Assembly (NCBI RefSeq): GCF_011682175.1
Contig: NZ_WHJG01000019.1
Span: 1-64,000 of the forward strand
Origin: Massilia frigida
Lineage (GTDB): Bacteria > Pseudomonadota > Gammaproteobacteria > Burkholderiales > Burkholderiaceae_D
Direction of reading: 5' to 3'
DNA: 64,000 nt
Both the position numbers and the translations under genes were made by a program. The notes beneath the pieces were generated by a model. It ran no database searches. It was not told where the DNA came from and saw nothing but the letters and a program-made list of their open reading frames with translations. Shown here piece after piece: positions 8,124-16,635 of the stretch; positions within the stretch are counted from its first letter, which is position 1; every line of letters begins with the position of its first letter.

Positions 8124-9344
8124 ATGCATCGTCTTGCGGGCCTGTGTGCCGCCCTTGCGCTGTTATGTCTTGCCCCCTCCTCGCACGCGCAAGGACTGCC
8201 CGCCCTTGCGGTGACGGTCGATGTGAGCCATGTGGGAAAGGATACCTGGCGCGTCGATTACCGCTTTTCGCAGGCGGTAACGGCAGTCGAACTTGAAACG
8301 GTCGGCGATTATCGGCAAAAGGCGTGGAAAATGCTCACGCCAGCGATGCGCCTCGAGCCGGCATCACAGTTCGACCGCATCAGCGCCGACGGCAAGCCAT
8401 TCACCACGGCCAGCATCCAGATCACCACCTTCGACGGCCTGGCGCCGAAGTCCTACGCGCCCTTCAACCGCTTCACGGATGGCGGCACGGCGGTTTTCCT
8501 GGGGAACTTGCAGGGCAACGCGTATCAGGACAAGCAAGCGTTCGCGATGTCGGCCGATATTCGCTTGAAAGGCCTGGCAAAGGAAAACGTGATTGCGCCG
8601 CCGCTGAACAAACTGGTTCCCGGCGGAGAGCGCGGCTATGCGTATTTCGGGCCGGCGCAGCCGGTTCGGTCGGGATCGACGCAATTCCTGCTCGATCCGG
8701 ACACGCCGGCGTGGATGCGCGAGGTGGCGCAGGACGTCGGCGCCAAGGTCTCGGAATATTACGAAAAAGCTTACCGGCGCGCGCTCAAGGAGGGCGTGTT
8801 CGTGATGTTGTCGGTCTCCGGTTTCGAGGAAAAGGGACTGGCGATGAAAGGCGGCGCGGTCATGGGGCAGTTGTCCTACCGCTTCGACGGACAGAAGCTG
8901 CTGGCCGACCACCCGACATACCGTGAAGTGCTGGCCAGGCTCGTCGCGCATGAAATCGCGCATCTGTGGCAATTGAATGTGTCGCGCGGCGGCATCGGCG
9001 AGAACGATCCATGGATTCACGAGGGCGGCGCGGAAGCCATGGCCATCGACGCCTTGCTGAAAACCGGCATATGGAGCCCGCAAAGCGCCGCGAACTATCG
9101 CGCGCAGCAATCGGCAAGCTGCGAAAAGCTCGGCAATTCGGTAGCGTCGTTCGATGGCATATATGCGTGCGGCCTGATGCGCTTCGACAAGCTGGGCATC
9201 GATATCGTGCCGCTGTGGCGTTCCATGATCCAAACCTCCGAAGCGAAGGGCGAAGTGTATTCCGAACGGATGATCGAAGCCATTGCAGGCGGCGCGGGTG
9301 GTGCGCTGCAAGCGCGGGCGAAACATGGCGGCGCGGGCGAGTAG
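8124..9344 (+). CDS. Secreted gluzincin-type metallopeptidase (M1/M61-like)
   Basis: A 406-residue exported zinc peptidase-like protein. A signal peptide ends near SSHAQG (residue 23). The N-terminal 180 residues are beta-rich, as in M61 aminopeptidases. The catalytic motif is HEIAH (His276, Glu277, His280), followed 19 residues later by Glu300 in WIHEGGAEAMA, giving a complete HExxH...E gluzincin zinc site. The pattern and the preceding beta domain suggest an M1/M61 relative, but the protein is shorter than typical M61 members and lacks a PDZ domain. Substrate is unknown. It stands alone with a strong hairpin just downstream at 9369-9395. Confidence 0.78.
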   Translation: MHRLAGLCAALALLCLAPSSHAQGLPALAVTVDVSHVGKDTWRVDYRFSQAVTAVELETVGDYRQKAWKMLTPAMRLEPASQFDRISADGKPFTTASIQITTFDGLAPKSYAPFNRFTDGGTAVFLGNLQGNAYQDKQAFAMSADIRLKGLAKENVIAPPLNKLVPGGERGYAYFGPAQPVRSGSTQFLLDPDTPAWMREVAQDVGAKVSEYYEKAYRRALKEGVFVMLSVSGFEEKGLAMKGGAVMGQLSYRFDGQKLLADHPTYREVLARLVAHEIAHLWQLNVSRGGIGENDPWIHEGGAEAMAIDALLKTGIWSPQSAANYRAQQSASCEKLGNSVASFDGIYACGLMRFDKLGIDIVPLWRSMIQTSEAKGEVYSERMIEAIAGGAGGALQARAKHGGAGE

Positions 9345-9368
9345 CCCGGCAGCCTTGAAGCGGGATCT

Positions 9369-9395
9369 GTCATTTCTGCCATTGGCAGAAATGAC
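9369..9395. terminator. Perfect 12-bp stem hairpin
   Basis: GTCATTTCTGCC / loop ATT / GGCAGAAATGAC: a perfect 12-bp stem with a 3-base loop, 25 bases after the stop codon of the metallopeptidase gene and between convergent genes. No T-run follows on either side, so it is not a canonical Rho-independent terminator, but position and strength suggest a transcript end or stabiliser. Confidence 0.6.
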
Positions 9396-9475
9396 TTCCC
9401 ACCCACGCGGGAAAGAGGGACAGGCATGCCGGGGCAAGAATGGCCCGGGTTGGCGTGCCTTGCGTGACCTCTGGT

Positions 9476-10018
9476 TTAACGCATGGCCTTGAAATCCTCG
9501 CGCTCGATCAGCACCGTGGTCACGCTGTCGGTCAGGTAGATCTGGCCATCCTGGATCGTGCATTGCAGCTGCATATTGCGCTGCGCCAGCGCTTCGAGCT
9601 GGGCGCTGGCATCGGCCGGGATATTAATCACGGTCAGGTTCTTGGCCCGCTCGAGCTTGTTGGCGATCTGCTTGTACCAGATATGGCTGGTCGCGCTGTA
9701 GCTGTACACGATCACGCGCTCGCTGCGGCCGCACGCTTTCATCAGGCGCTTTTCGTCCGGCTGCCCGACTTCGATCCACAATTCGATCGCGCCGGTCAGA
9801 TCCTTCTGCCACAGATCCGGTTCGTCGGTATCGAACAAGCCCTTGGTGAAGGTCAGCGATTCGCTCGCGTGAATCGCAAAGGCGAGCAAACGGATCATCA
9901 TCCGTTCGTCGGTCTCGGAGGGATGCCGCGCCAGCGTCAGGATGTGCTCCTGGTAGTAATTGCGGTCCATGTCCGCAATCTGCAGTTCTGCCTTGTAAAT
10001 CGTCGCTTTAAGTGCCAT
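9476..10018 (-). CDS. yaeQ: YaeQ family protein
   Basis: A 180-residue protein of the YaeQ family. Recognisable blocks are MALKATIYKAELQIADMDRN, the HPSETDERMMIRLLAFA segment, and GQPDEKRLMKAC, which belong to the PD-(D/E)XK nuclease-like fold of YaeQ. The ATG at 10018 is at the family N-terminus. Biochemical function is unsettled; E. coli YaeQ was linked to suppression of rfaH defects. The gene lies 28 bases downstream of purU on the same strand and may be co-transcribed with it. Confidence 0.93.
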   Translation of the reverse strand: MALKATIYKAELQIADMDRNYYQEHILTLARHPSETDERMMIRLLAFAIHASESLTFTKGLFDTDEPDLWQKDLTGAIELWIEVGQPDEKRLMKACGRSERVIVYSYSATSHIWYKQIANKLERAKNLTVINIPADASAQLEALAQRNMQLQCTIQDGQIYLTDSVTTVLIEREDFKAMR

Positions 10019-10046
10019 TGATACGCCTGCCTTTAACTTCTCTGAA

Positions 10047-10916
10047 TTATTTGAAGACGACAGTCTTGTCGCCATTTTGCAAAATGCGGTGCTCGACAAA
10101 CCATTTCACCGCGCGCGCCAGCACCACGCACTCGACATCGCGCCCGATCGCGCTGAGGGTGTCGGCATCCATCGCATGATCGACCCGTTCGACGTCCTGC
10201 TCGATGATCGGACCTTCATCGAGGTCACCGGTGACGAAGTGCGCCGTGGCGCCGATCAGCTTCACGCCGCGGTGGTGCGCCTGCGCGTACGGCTTGGCGC
10301 CCTTGAAACTCGGCAGGAAGGAATGGTGGATATTGATCGCCCTGCCCCGCATCGCCTCGCACAGGCCGGGCGACAAAATCTGCATGTAGCGCGCCAGCAC
10401 CACCAGGTCGATCTTGTGGGTGTGCATCAGGTCCAGCACCCGCGCTTCCTGCGCCTGCTTGGCCGCCGCGTCCGCCCCCGCCGCCAGCGGCAAGTGGTGG
10501 AACGGAATGTTATAGCTGGCCGCCAACTGGTAGAAATCCATGTGGTTCGAGACGATGGCCGGAATTTCCACCGGCAACAGGCCGCTCTTGTAGCGGAACA
10601 GCAAATCGTTCAGGCAATGCCCGATTTTCGACACCATCAGCAGCACGCGCGGCTTGGCGTGAGCGTCGTGCAACTGGCCGTTCATGCCCATGTGCGTGCA
10701 CAGGGCGGCGAAATCGGCGCGCAGCGCGGCGTCGCCGACGGCGCCTTCTTCCAGCGCAAAATGGACGCGCATGAAAAACAGCTTCGATTCGGCATCGCCG
10801 AACTGGGCCGAATCGATGATGTTGCAACCATGCTCGGCGAGGAAGCCCGAAACACGATGCACAATGCCGCGCTGATCGAGGCAGGACAGGGTCAGGATGT
10901 ATTCTGGATGCGTCAT
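10047..10916 (-). CDS. purU: Formyltetrahydrofolate deformylase
   Basis: A 289-residue enzyme that hydrolyses 10-formyltetrahydrofolate to formate and tetrahydrofolate, balancing one-carbon pools and feeding formate to PurT-type purine synthesis. An N-terminal ACT domain (residues 1-85, LTLSCLDQRGIVHRVSGFL) precedes the formyltransferase-fold catalytic domain. Catalytic-region motifs are INIHHSFLPSFKGA and the TGDLDEGPIIEQD segment with the conserved His and Asp. The ATG at 10916 matches the family start. It diverges from the oxidoreductase gene at 11055 and probably shares its transcript with yaeQ. Confidence 0.96.
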   Translation of the reverse strand: MTHPEYILTLSCLDQRGIVHRVSGFLAEHGCNIIDSAQFGDAESKLFFMRVHFALEEGAVGDAALRADFAALCTHMGMNGQLHDAHAKPRVLLMVSKIGHCLNDLLFRYKSGLLPVEIPAIVSNHMDFYQLAASYNIPFHHLPLAAGADAAAKQAQEARVLDLMHTHKIDLVVLARYMQILSPGLCEAMRGRAINIHHSFLPSFKGAKPYAQAHHRGVKLIGATAHFVTGDLDEGPIIEQDVERVDHAMDADTLSAIGRDVECVVLARAVKWFVEHRILQNGDKTVVFK

Positions 10917-11054
10917 GGTCTTGTAGTAGATGGCGTGGGAACTGCGAACCTTGTATTGTCGCATGCGTCAGGGAAAACCGCCCATCACAAAAAAGCACGC
11001 TCGTGCAGAATTGCGGTATAGTAGACGAATCACTCCCTCACACAAGGATTCGCC

Positions 11055-12086
11055 ATGACGACTACCGCACTGATGAACCAGCAGTTCCGCCTCGCCGCCC
11101 GCCCTGTCGGGATGCCGAAACGCAGCGACTGGGAACAAACCACCGAACCAGTGCGCGACATCAACGATGGCGAAATCGTGATCAAGGCCCTGTACCTCTC
11201 GCTCGACCCCGCCATGCGCGGCTGGATGAACGAAGGCAAGTCCTACATCCGCCCGGTCGCCATCGGCGAAACGATGCGCGCCGCCGGCGCGGGCGTGGTC
11301 GTGGCATCGAAGTCCGACAAGTTCGCCGTGGGCGACACCGTGTCCGGTGGCATCGGCGTGCAGCAATACTGGGTCGGCGCGGCCGATGACAAGTCGGCCA
11401 GCCTCTACAAGATTTTCCCGGCCATGGCGCCGCTGACCACCTGGCTCAACACCCTGGGCATGCCCGGCATGACCGGCTACTTCGGCCTGATCGAATCGGG
11501 CCAGCCCAAGGCCGGCGAAACGGTCGTGGTGTCGGGCGCGGCAGGCGCGGTCGGCATGACGGTCGGCCAGGTCGCCAAGCATCTGGGCTGCCGCGTGGTG
11601 GGCATTGCCGGCGGCAAGGAAAAATGCGATTTCGTGGTCAATGAACTGGGCTTCGACGCCTGCATCGACTACAAGAACAGCTCGGTCAAGGATGGCCTGA
11701 AGGAACATTGCCCGGACGGCGTGGACATCTACTTCGACAATGTGGGCGGCGAGATCCTCGAAACCGTGCTCGCCCGCATCAACCTGCGCGCCCGCATCGT
11801 CATCTGCGGCGCCATCTCGCAGTACAACACCACCACGCCATTGAAAGGCCCGGCCAACTACATGTCGCTGCTGGTCAACCGCGCGCGCATGGAAGGCATC
11901 CTCGTGTTCGACTACGCCGACCGCTATCACGTGGGCGTGGCCGCCATGGCCAAGTGGATGCAGGAAGGCACCTTCAAAAGCCGCGAAGACGTGGTCGACG
12001 GTTTGGAAAACTTCCCCGAAGCGCTGCTGATGCTGTTTGAAGGCAAAAATTTCGGCAAGCTCGTGCTCAAGGTGGCGGACGCCTAA
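11055..12086 (+). CDS. NADP-dependent oxidoreductase, MDR superfamily (CurA / prostaglandin-reductase type)
   Basis: A 343-residue zinc-independent medium-chain reductase. The N-terminal catalytic fold contains LSLDPAMRGWM, a signature of the leukotriene B4 12-hydroxydehydrogenase / CurA group. The NADP-binding Rossmann motif is SGAAGAVGMTVGQVAKHLG near residue 155, and FDNVGGEILETVL follows near residue 230. Such enzymes reduce the C=C bond of alpha,beta-unsaturated ketones and aldehydes, so a detoxification role is likely. An ACAAGGAT ribosome-binding site lies at 11041-11048. A TATAGT element at 11017-11022 may be its -10 box. Confidence 0.9.
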   Translation: MTTTALMNQQFRLAARPVGMPKRSDWEQTTEPVRDINDGEIVIKALYLSLDPAMRGWMNEGKSYIRPVAIGETMRAAGAGVVVASKSDKFAVGDTVSGGIGVQQYWVGAADDKSASLYKIFPAMAPLTTWLNTLGMPGMTGYFGLIESGQPKAGETVVVSGAAGAVGMTVGQVAKHLGCRVVGIAGGKEKCDFVVNELGFDACIDYKNSSVKDGLKEHCPDGVDIYFDNVGGEILETVLARINLRARIVICGAISQYNTTTPLKGPANYMSLLVNRARMEGILVFDYADRYHVGVAAMAKWMQEGTFKSREDVVDGLENFPEALLMLFEGKNFGKLVLKVADA

Positions 12087-12295
12087 GTCGCGCGCCGCAC
12101 CAAATGATCTGACCCGGATCACCCGGGCCGCCCGTTCGCGGCGGCCCTCTCCCTCCCTCCCCGCTTGACCGAACGCGCCCGCGCATCATGTTCGCGGAAC
12201 TTTGATCCGTCCCCTCACGTCTATCACATGCCCATTCGACGTCCGTTCGCCTGACCGCGACGGCGCCCTTCCCATGTTTTATGACGAGGACAGCC

Positions 12296-12664
12296 ATGCC
12301 ATCCTATTCAAGCAGACCATCCGTGCGCTCGCAGTTCGACATGCAGGTGGACTTTTTCACCGAGCTGGCCCGCGCGGGCATCGACGCGCTGCGCAGGCTG
12401 AGCGAGCTCAATGTACACCTGGCGCGGCAACTCAATGACGATGCCGTGAATGCCGGGCGCGCCATGCTGTCGTGCGGCTACCCCTTCCAGCTGCCCGTGG
12501 TCGCCGCGAGCGAGGCGGCGCCGTTCATCGAGCACCTGCGCAGCTACCAGCAGCAGTTGGGCGGCCTGCTGTCGGGCGCGCGGATGGCCCAGGCCCGCCC
12601 GCCCGGCGCCCGCGCCGATGGCGCGGCCCACGTCCCGCTCGATATCCACCACACGCCGGAGTAA
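12296..12664 (+). CDS. Phasin family protein (small)
   Basis: A 122-residue protein with the helical phasin pattern: FDMQVDFFTELARAGIDALRRLSELNVHLARQLNDDAVNAG, then a proline-rich tail. Phasins coat polyhydroxyalkanoate granules and occur as stress-associated proteins. The ATG at 12296 has AGGA at 12286-12289. The protein is shorter than typical phasins (about 180 residues). It is followed within 34 bases by a hemerythrin gene and then a KGG stress protein, which suggests a stress-induced group. Confidence 0.75.
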   Translation: MPSYSSRPSVRSQFDMQVDFFTELARAGIDALRRLSELNVHLARQLNDDAVNAGRAMLSCGYPFQLPVVAASEAAPFIEHLRSYQQQLGGLLSGARMAQARPPGARADGAAHVPLDIHHTPE

Positions 12665-12697
12665 AAACCGGCACACAGCCCAACACGGAGTTCACCC

Positions 12698-13252
12698 ATG
12701 TCTACCCACGGTAAGCCAAAAAGCGGCGCGGCGATCGACGCGCTCGAATTGCTGAAAGCCGACCATGAAAAGGTCAAAAGCCTTTTTCGCGAGTTTGAAC
12801 GTCTGCGTGACGACGAAGACGCTGATGAACGCAAATTTGAACTGGTCGACGACATTTGCTATGAACTGACAGTCCATTCGATGATCGAGGAAGAAATTTT
12901 CTATCCGGTGCTGCGCTCGCTGATCGATGACGACCAGTTGCTCGACGAAGCCGAGGTCGAACACGCCGGCGCACGCGACCTGATCGGCCAGCTCGAAGTG
13001 ATGTACCCGGGCGACGACCATTTCGACGCCACGGTGGCGGTGCTGGGCGAGGAAATGGCGGACCACATCGACAGGGAAGAAAGCGCGCTGTTCGACGCCG
13101 CGCGCCAGTCGGGCGTCGACCTCGACGAGCTGGGCGAACGGCTGTCGGCCCGCAAGGATGAACTGGACGACGACCTGACCTCGCCGCCGGCCCCGGTCGA
13201 CGCGATGGAACCGCACAACGGCGCGCGCCGGCCACCACGTCCACCGAACTAG
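12698..13252 (+). CDS. Hemerythrin domain-containing protein
   Basis: A 184-residue protein with a hemerythrin-like HHE cation-binding fold. Candidate iron ligands are His in LLKADHEKVKSLFREFE, the HSMIEEEIFYPVL helix, EVEHAGARDLI, and DHIDREESALF. These give the full HxxxE/H pattern of the family, so oxygen, NO or iron binding is likely. Its C-terminus is acidic, then basic (ARRPPRPPN). A ribosome-binding site (ACACGGAG) lies about 10 bases before the ATG. Its neighbours are a phasin upstream and a KGG protein downstream. A role in oxidative or nitrosative stress is inferred. Confidence 0.9.
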   Translation: MSTHGKPKSGAAIDALELLKADHEKVKSLFREFERLRDDEDADERKFELVDDICYELTVHSMIEEEIFYPVLRSLIDDDQLLDEAEVEHAGARDLIGQLEVMYPGDDHFDATVAVLGEEMADHIDREESALFDAARQSGVDLDELGERLSARKDELDDDLTSPPAPVDAMEPHNGARRPPRPPN

Positions 13253-13364
13253 TGACGCGCCACGGAACTTATAAAGTGAGCACGTCTCTAACCCACATAC
13301 CCAGTAACGCGTCAGTAGCGCATGAGAGCGGGGTTCCGATACCGAAGCAAACAAGGAGAACGAC

Positions 13365-13769
13365 ATGGCGACAAGTAAGGAAAGTGGAGGCAACAAGAAC
13401 AGCACATCCGGCGGCAACGCGCAAAAAAGCGGCAGTGGCAGTAGCCAGGGTCCCGCCAAGCGCGGCTTCGCAGCCATGGATCAGCATCAGCAGCGCGAGA
13501 TCGCCAGCAAGGGCGGCCAGGCTGCCCACCAGAAGGGAACGGCGCACGAATTCGATTCCGAAGAAGCGCGCCGGGCCGGGCAAAAAGGCGGCGAGGCGGT
13601 CAGCCGCAATCGCGAGCACATGGCCGATATCGGACGCAAGGGTGGCGAGAGCCGCCAATCGGCGGCCCGCAACGCCGCTGCCGCTGCCGGCGGCGGAGGC
13701 GGCGATGGCGCCGCTGCCAAAGGATCGCGCCAGGGGAGCAAGGAGAAGGACAAGGACAAGACGGATTGA
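13365..13769 (+). CDS. KGG-repeat stress-induced protein
   Basis: A 134-residue, very hydrophilic protein with several KGG-domain motifs (REIASKGGQAAHQKG, RAGQKGGEAV, DIGRKGGESR), as in YciG/GsiB-type general stress proteins. Low-complexity Ser/Gly (residues 5-30), Ala/Gly (100-118) and Lys/Asp (125-134) segments make it probably disordered. AAGGAG at 13351-13356 is its ribosome-binding site. No enzymatic function is expected. The 13253-13364 gap before it may carry its own promoter. Confidence 0.88.
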   Translation: MATSKESGGNKNSTSGGNAQKSGSGSSQGPAKRGFAAMDQHQQREIASKGGQAAHQKGTAHEFDSEEARRAGQKGGEAVSRNREHMADIGRKGGESRQSAARNAAAAAGGGGGDGAAAKGSRQGSKEKDKDKTD

Positions 13770-13894
13770 CCGGCAAGTCCGCTGGCCCCGGCCGGCATGG
13801 CAGGTTCGTGTCGGCTGTTGCTTATCCGGGACGACGGCACCAGTGGGTGTTTTCGTTCCGGTGATGCGCTTGCCGAGCTTGTGGCGGCAGGCTG

Positions 13895-13954
13895 CCGGAT
13901 CGCCGGGTCGCCGGGTCGCCGGGTCGCCGGATTGCCTGATTGCCGGATTGCCGG
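13895..13954. repeat. Tandem repeat, 8-bp unit CCGG(G/A)T(C/T)G, about 7.5 copies
   Basis: Consecutive 8-base units CCGGATCG, CCGGGTCG (three times), CCGGATTG, CCTGATTG, CCGGATTG and a final CCGG. The unit drifts from CCGGGTCG to CCGGATTG along the tract, as expected for slippage followed by point mutation. Confidence 0.9.
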
Positions 13955-13970
13955 GGATGGCTCTCCTGGC

Positions 13971-14064
13971 AGCTTGCATGCCGCCACCATCTCATAGCGG
14001 CTTGCTTGCTTGCCGCCGCCTTCTCATGGCGGCTTGCTTGCATGCCGCCGCCACCGGCTTATAG
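13971..14064. repeat. Tandem repeat, about 30-35-bp unit, 3 imperfect copies
   Basis: Three imperfect copies of a unit with the core GCTTGCxTGCCGCC followed by a pyrimidine-rich part and TCAT(A/G) or TTATA. Copies begin near 13971, 13997 and 14029. A sub-repeat GCTTGCTTGC occurs inside copies two and three. Confidence 0.7.
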
Positions 14065-14090
14065 CCTGTCAGGTTTCCCGGCTGCTCGCC

Positions 14091-14122
14091 TGTTTGGCTG
14101 TTTGGCTGTTTGGCTATTTGGC
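14091..14122. repeat. Tandem repeat, 8-bp unit TGTTTGGC, 4 copies
   Basis: Three exact TGTTTGGC units and one TATTTGGC, followed by a degenerate TGTCCGGG. The period equals that of the first tract although the sequence differs. Confidence 0.9.
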
Positions 14123-14246
14123 TGTCCGGGCAGACAGTGGGTCTCGATGAGTCCATCATGCCTCCGTTTGCGCGGGCAACACCGCGCCATGCGGCGGGTG
14201 CACGCGCGCACCGCACAGGTCGCCGCCGGAGTAAGCCATTCAACCT

Positions 14247-14340
14247 GGCGTCCCATCCTGGCGTCCAGCGTCGCGTCCATCTTCGCGTCCATCTTCGCGT
14301 CCATCTTCGCGTCCATCGTGGCGTCTACCCTTGCCGTCCA
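14247..14340. repeat. Tandem repeat, 12-bp unit TCGCGTCCATCT
   Basis: Four near-exact copies at 14271-14318 (three TCGCGTCCATCT, one ending in G) flanked by degenerate units such as TGGCGTCCCATC and TGGCGTCTACCC. On the minus strand one frame would read repeated Met-Asp-Ala-Lys, but there is no supporting gene context. Confidence 0.9.
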
Positions 14341-14377
14341 CCCTGTTTTTGCGCCCGCATACATATACAGATAGTGA

Positions 14378-14479
14378 GGATGCGCCAACATCCCCGCATA
14401 GCCGCCGTGCGCATGAAGAGGGCCGGATGCTTCCCGCATCTCCCTCTATGTTCGCGCGCATATACGTATCGGCGCATCC
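14378..14479. other. Nested inverted repeats, possible structured RNA or regulatory DNA
   Basis: Outer arms GGATGCGCC (14378-14386) and GGCGCATCC (14471-14479) are perfect complements. Inside lies a hairpin at 14418-14446: GAGGG-cc-GGATGC, loop TTCCC, GCATCT-CCCTC. No coding function is apparent. It may be leader or regulatory structure upstream of the hydrolase gene at 14652. Confidence 0.35.
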
Positions 14480-14651
14480 GGTGTCGGGTCATGCCGCGTC
14501 CGCATGCATATGGCAAGCGCATCAACGCCAGTATGGCGCGCTTTCACGAATAGCAGCTCCCGCGTCTCCTCAAACACGGCGAAATAATCTATGATGCAAC
14601 TCCGAAAGCCGCCGCTGGCGGCCCCCCAATCCACCCAGAAAGCCGATTGCC

Positions 14652-15665
14652 ATGCCACGTTTCGCCTTGCGTATATCCATGATCGCCATCGCCGCAGCTT
14701 GCAGCGCTTCCAGTTTTGCCCAGGCGCCCGCTGCGGTGGATACCCAGCTCGCGTTTTCCCACCCTAACCAGATGGTCGATATCGGCGGGCGGCGCCTGAA
14801 CCTGTATTGCAGCGGTTCGGGAACGAACACGGTCATCTTCGATTCGCCGTCGGGCATGGCAGGCTGGGTCTGGTACGCGGTGCAGCCAGAGATCGCCAAG
14901 CAAACGCGCGCCTGCATCTTCGACCGCGCCGGCTTGGGCTTCAGCGACCCGGCCGAACGCCCCAACATCTCGGAAAACGTGGTCGAGGACTTGCACGCCG
15001 CGCTGGGCAAGGCTGGCATCGCGCCGCCTTACGTCCTGGTTGGCAATTCCTTCGGCGGGGGCAACATCCAGTTGTTCACCTACCGCTACCCCAACGAGGT
15101 CCAGGGACTGGTGCTGGTGGAAGCCCAGCATGAAGATGAAATGGACCGCATCAATGTCGTCTCGAAAGGCAAACTCAAGGAAATGAATGCGATGCAGGCG
15201 GAGTATTCAAAAACCTGCGCGACGCAGTCCGAAAAAGGCTTTGCTCCCGGCAGCGAGCTGTTCACTAACTGCACTGGCGGCTTCCAGCCGCAGTTCGGCC
15301 GCGCCCTGAATGCCGCTTACCTCGCTTCACTGACCTCCCCAGCCTACTGGCGTGCGCGCAATGCCGAGGAAGACGCCTTCGAGACCAGCAACGCCCAGCT
15401 GCGCGCGGCGCGCCGGCCGTTCGGCGACCTGCCGCTGATGGTACTGACGCGCGGCGTGTCGCCGTATGCGATTCCCGGCAAACCTCAAAGCGAGCTGAAT
15501 AAGGCGACCGAAAAAGAAAATTTCATCATCCAGCAGGAGATGGCCGCCCTCTCCACGCGCAGTACCCAGCGGGTGGTGCCGGGCGCCGGCCACATCATCC
15601 AGGTCGACAAGCCGCAGGCGGTGATCAAGGCGATCAAGGACCTGCTCGCGCAAATCAAGCCATAA
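14652..15665 (+). CDS. Secreted alpha/beta hydrolase
   Basis: A 337-residue exported hydrolase. The signal peptide ends near SSFAQAP (residue 24). The alpha/beta fold shows GGRRLNLYCSGSG, the FDRAGLGFSD strand, and the nucleophile elbow LVGNSFGGGN with Ser133; the catalytic histidine is probably in VPGAGHIIQVD near residue 315. Two cysteines (near residues 178 and 193) could form a disulphide. The fold resembles haloalkane dehalogenase / proline iminopeptidase-type hydrolases, but substrate is unknown. It is followed by a hairpin at 15676-15697 and then a nucleotidyltransferase gene. Confidence 0.85.
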   Translation: MPRFALRISMIAIAAACSASSFAQAPAAVDTQLAFSHPNQMVDIGGRRLNLYCSGSGTNTVIFDSPSGMAGWVWYAVQPEIAKQTRACIFDRAGLGFSDPAERPNISENVVEDLHAALGKAGIAPPYVLVGNSFGGGNIQLFTYRYPNEVQGLVLVEAQHEDEMDRINVVSKGKLKEMNAMQAEYSKTCATQSEKGFAPGSELFTNCTGGFQPQFGRALNAAYLASLTSPAYWRARNAEEDAFETSNAQLRAARRPFGDLPLMVLTRGVSPYAIPGKPQSELNKATEKENFIIQQEMAALSTRSTQRVVPGAGHIIQVDKPQAVIKAIKDLLAQIKP

Positions 15666-15675
15666 TGCGGCATCA

Positions 15676-15697
15676 GCAGGCGGACCGATCCGCCTGC
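15676..15697. terminator. Hairpin after hydrolase gene
   Basis: GCAGGCGGA / CCGA / TCCGCCTGC: a perfect 9-bp GC-rich stem and 4-base loop, 11 bases after the hydrolase stop and 19 before the next ATG. No T-run follows. It could attenuate transcription or act as an RNA processing or stability element. Confidence 0.5.
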
Positions 15698-15715
15698 GAA
15701 ACACAAGGAACAAGC

Positions 15716-16504
15716 ATGATCCCAGTCGAGGTGAGGGCCGAGATAATGCGCCGTCTGGCGCGTACCGAGCAGGAAGAAGGCGTGCGCATCCTGCTCGCGA
15801 TTGAATCGGGAAGCCGCGCCTGGGGCTTTGCCTCACCCAACAGCGATTACGACGTGCGCTTTATCTATGCGCGCAAGGCCGACTGGTATCTGGCAGTCGA
15901 TCTGGAAGAGCGGCGCGACGTGATCGAATATCCGATCGTCGACGATATCGACCTCAATGGCTGGGACCTGCGCAAGGCGCTGCGCCTGCTATGGAAAACC
16001 AATCCGGCGATGGTGGAGTGGATCCAGTCGCCGATATCGTATATCGAGACCGGCGGCATTGGCGCCGGCGCGCGCGAACTGCTGCCGGCCCTGTATTCGA
16101 CCGAACGCGGGATTTATCACTATCGCAGCATGGCCAAGACGAATTACGCCAATCATTTGAGCGGCGCGCAGGTACCGCTCAAAAAATACTTTTATGTGTT
16201 GCGCGCGCTGCTGTCGGTGCACTGGATCGAGCGCTACGGCTCCGCCGCCCCCATTGAATTCCACAAACTGCTGCACTTGCTCGATCACCGTCCGGATTTG
16301 CTGGCCGAGATCGACGCGCTGCTGGACAAGAAACGCGCAGCACCCGAACTGGGGCTGTCCGAGCCGATTATCAGCCTGAATCACTTCATCGAGCAGGAAC
16401 TGGTGCGCCTGGAATCGGTGCCGCCGCTGCCGGCCGCACGGGCCCAGCCGCTGCCCGCCTTGAACGCCCTGTTCCACAGCGTCCTGCGCGAACAGCAGGA
16501 ATAA
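15716..16504 (+). CDS. RlaP-like nucleotidyltransferase (PF10127)
   Basis: A 262-residue DNA-polymerase-beta-type nucleotidyltransferase. The active-site pattern GSRAWGFASPNSDYDVRFIY near residues 31-50 is the diagnostic block of the YcgL/RlaP family: GS followed by DxD metal ligands. VIEYPIVDDIDLNGWDLRKA follows, also typical. The ATG at 15716 follows an ACAAGGAACA ribosome-binding site. RlaP proteins are predicted to act in RNA repair beside RNA ligases; no ligase gene is visible here. Specific activity is therefore unknown. A hairpin separates it from the preceding hydrolase gene. Confidence 0.85.
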   Translation: MIPVEVRAEIMRRLARTEQEEGVRILLAIESGSRAWGFASPNSDYDVRFIYARKADWYLAVDLEERRDVIEYPIVDDIDLNGWDLRKALRLLWKTNPAMVEWIQSPISYIETGGIGAGARELLPALYSTERGIYHYRSMAKTNYANHLSGAQVPLKKYFYVLRALLSVHWIERYGSAAPIEFHKLLHLLDHRPDLLAEIDALLDKKRAAPELGLSEPIISLNHFIEQELVRLESVPPLPAARAQPLPALNALFHSVLREQQE

Positions 16505-16635
16505 CGCCGTCCCGCGCGCCCCGCGCACACGCCCCCCCAACCGGATGTCAAGCCTGACATCCGGACACGATCACCTCCTTCCAATCCTCCCGATACGCGC
16601 TTGACCACGCCGCCGGCGCCATTTTAGCTGCCCGC

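Larger units (their letters stand above)
13770..14651. other. Gene-free block rich in short tandem repeats
   Basis: About 880 bases with no credible gene. It holds four separate tandem-repeat tracts (13895-13954, 13971-14064, 14091-14122, 14247-14340) and a nested inverted-repeat segment (14378-14479). All frames on both strands contain short open frames, but these only reflect the repeats. The last 100 bases should contain the promoter of the hydrolase gene at 14652. Confidence 0.7.

Noticed and set aside
13895-14340. Possible CRISPR array
   Set aside because: The repeats are contiguous tandem units without spacers, and no cas gene is present.
14059-14439. Minus-strand frame encoding repeated Met-Asp-Ala-Lys
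   Set aside because: The repeat is the 12-bp DNA tract read in one frame; no ribosome-binding site, conserved context or other protein features.
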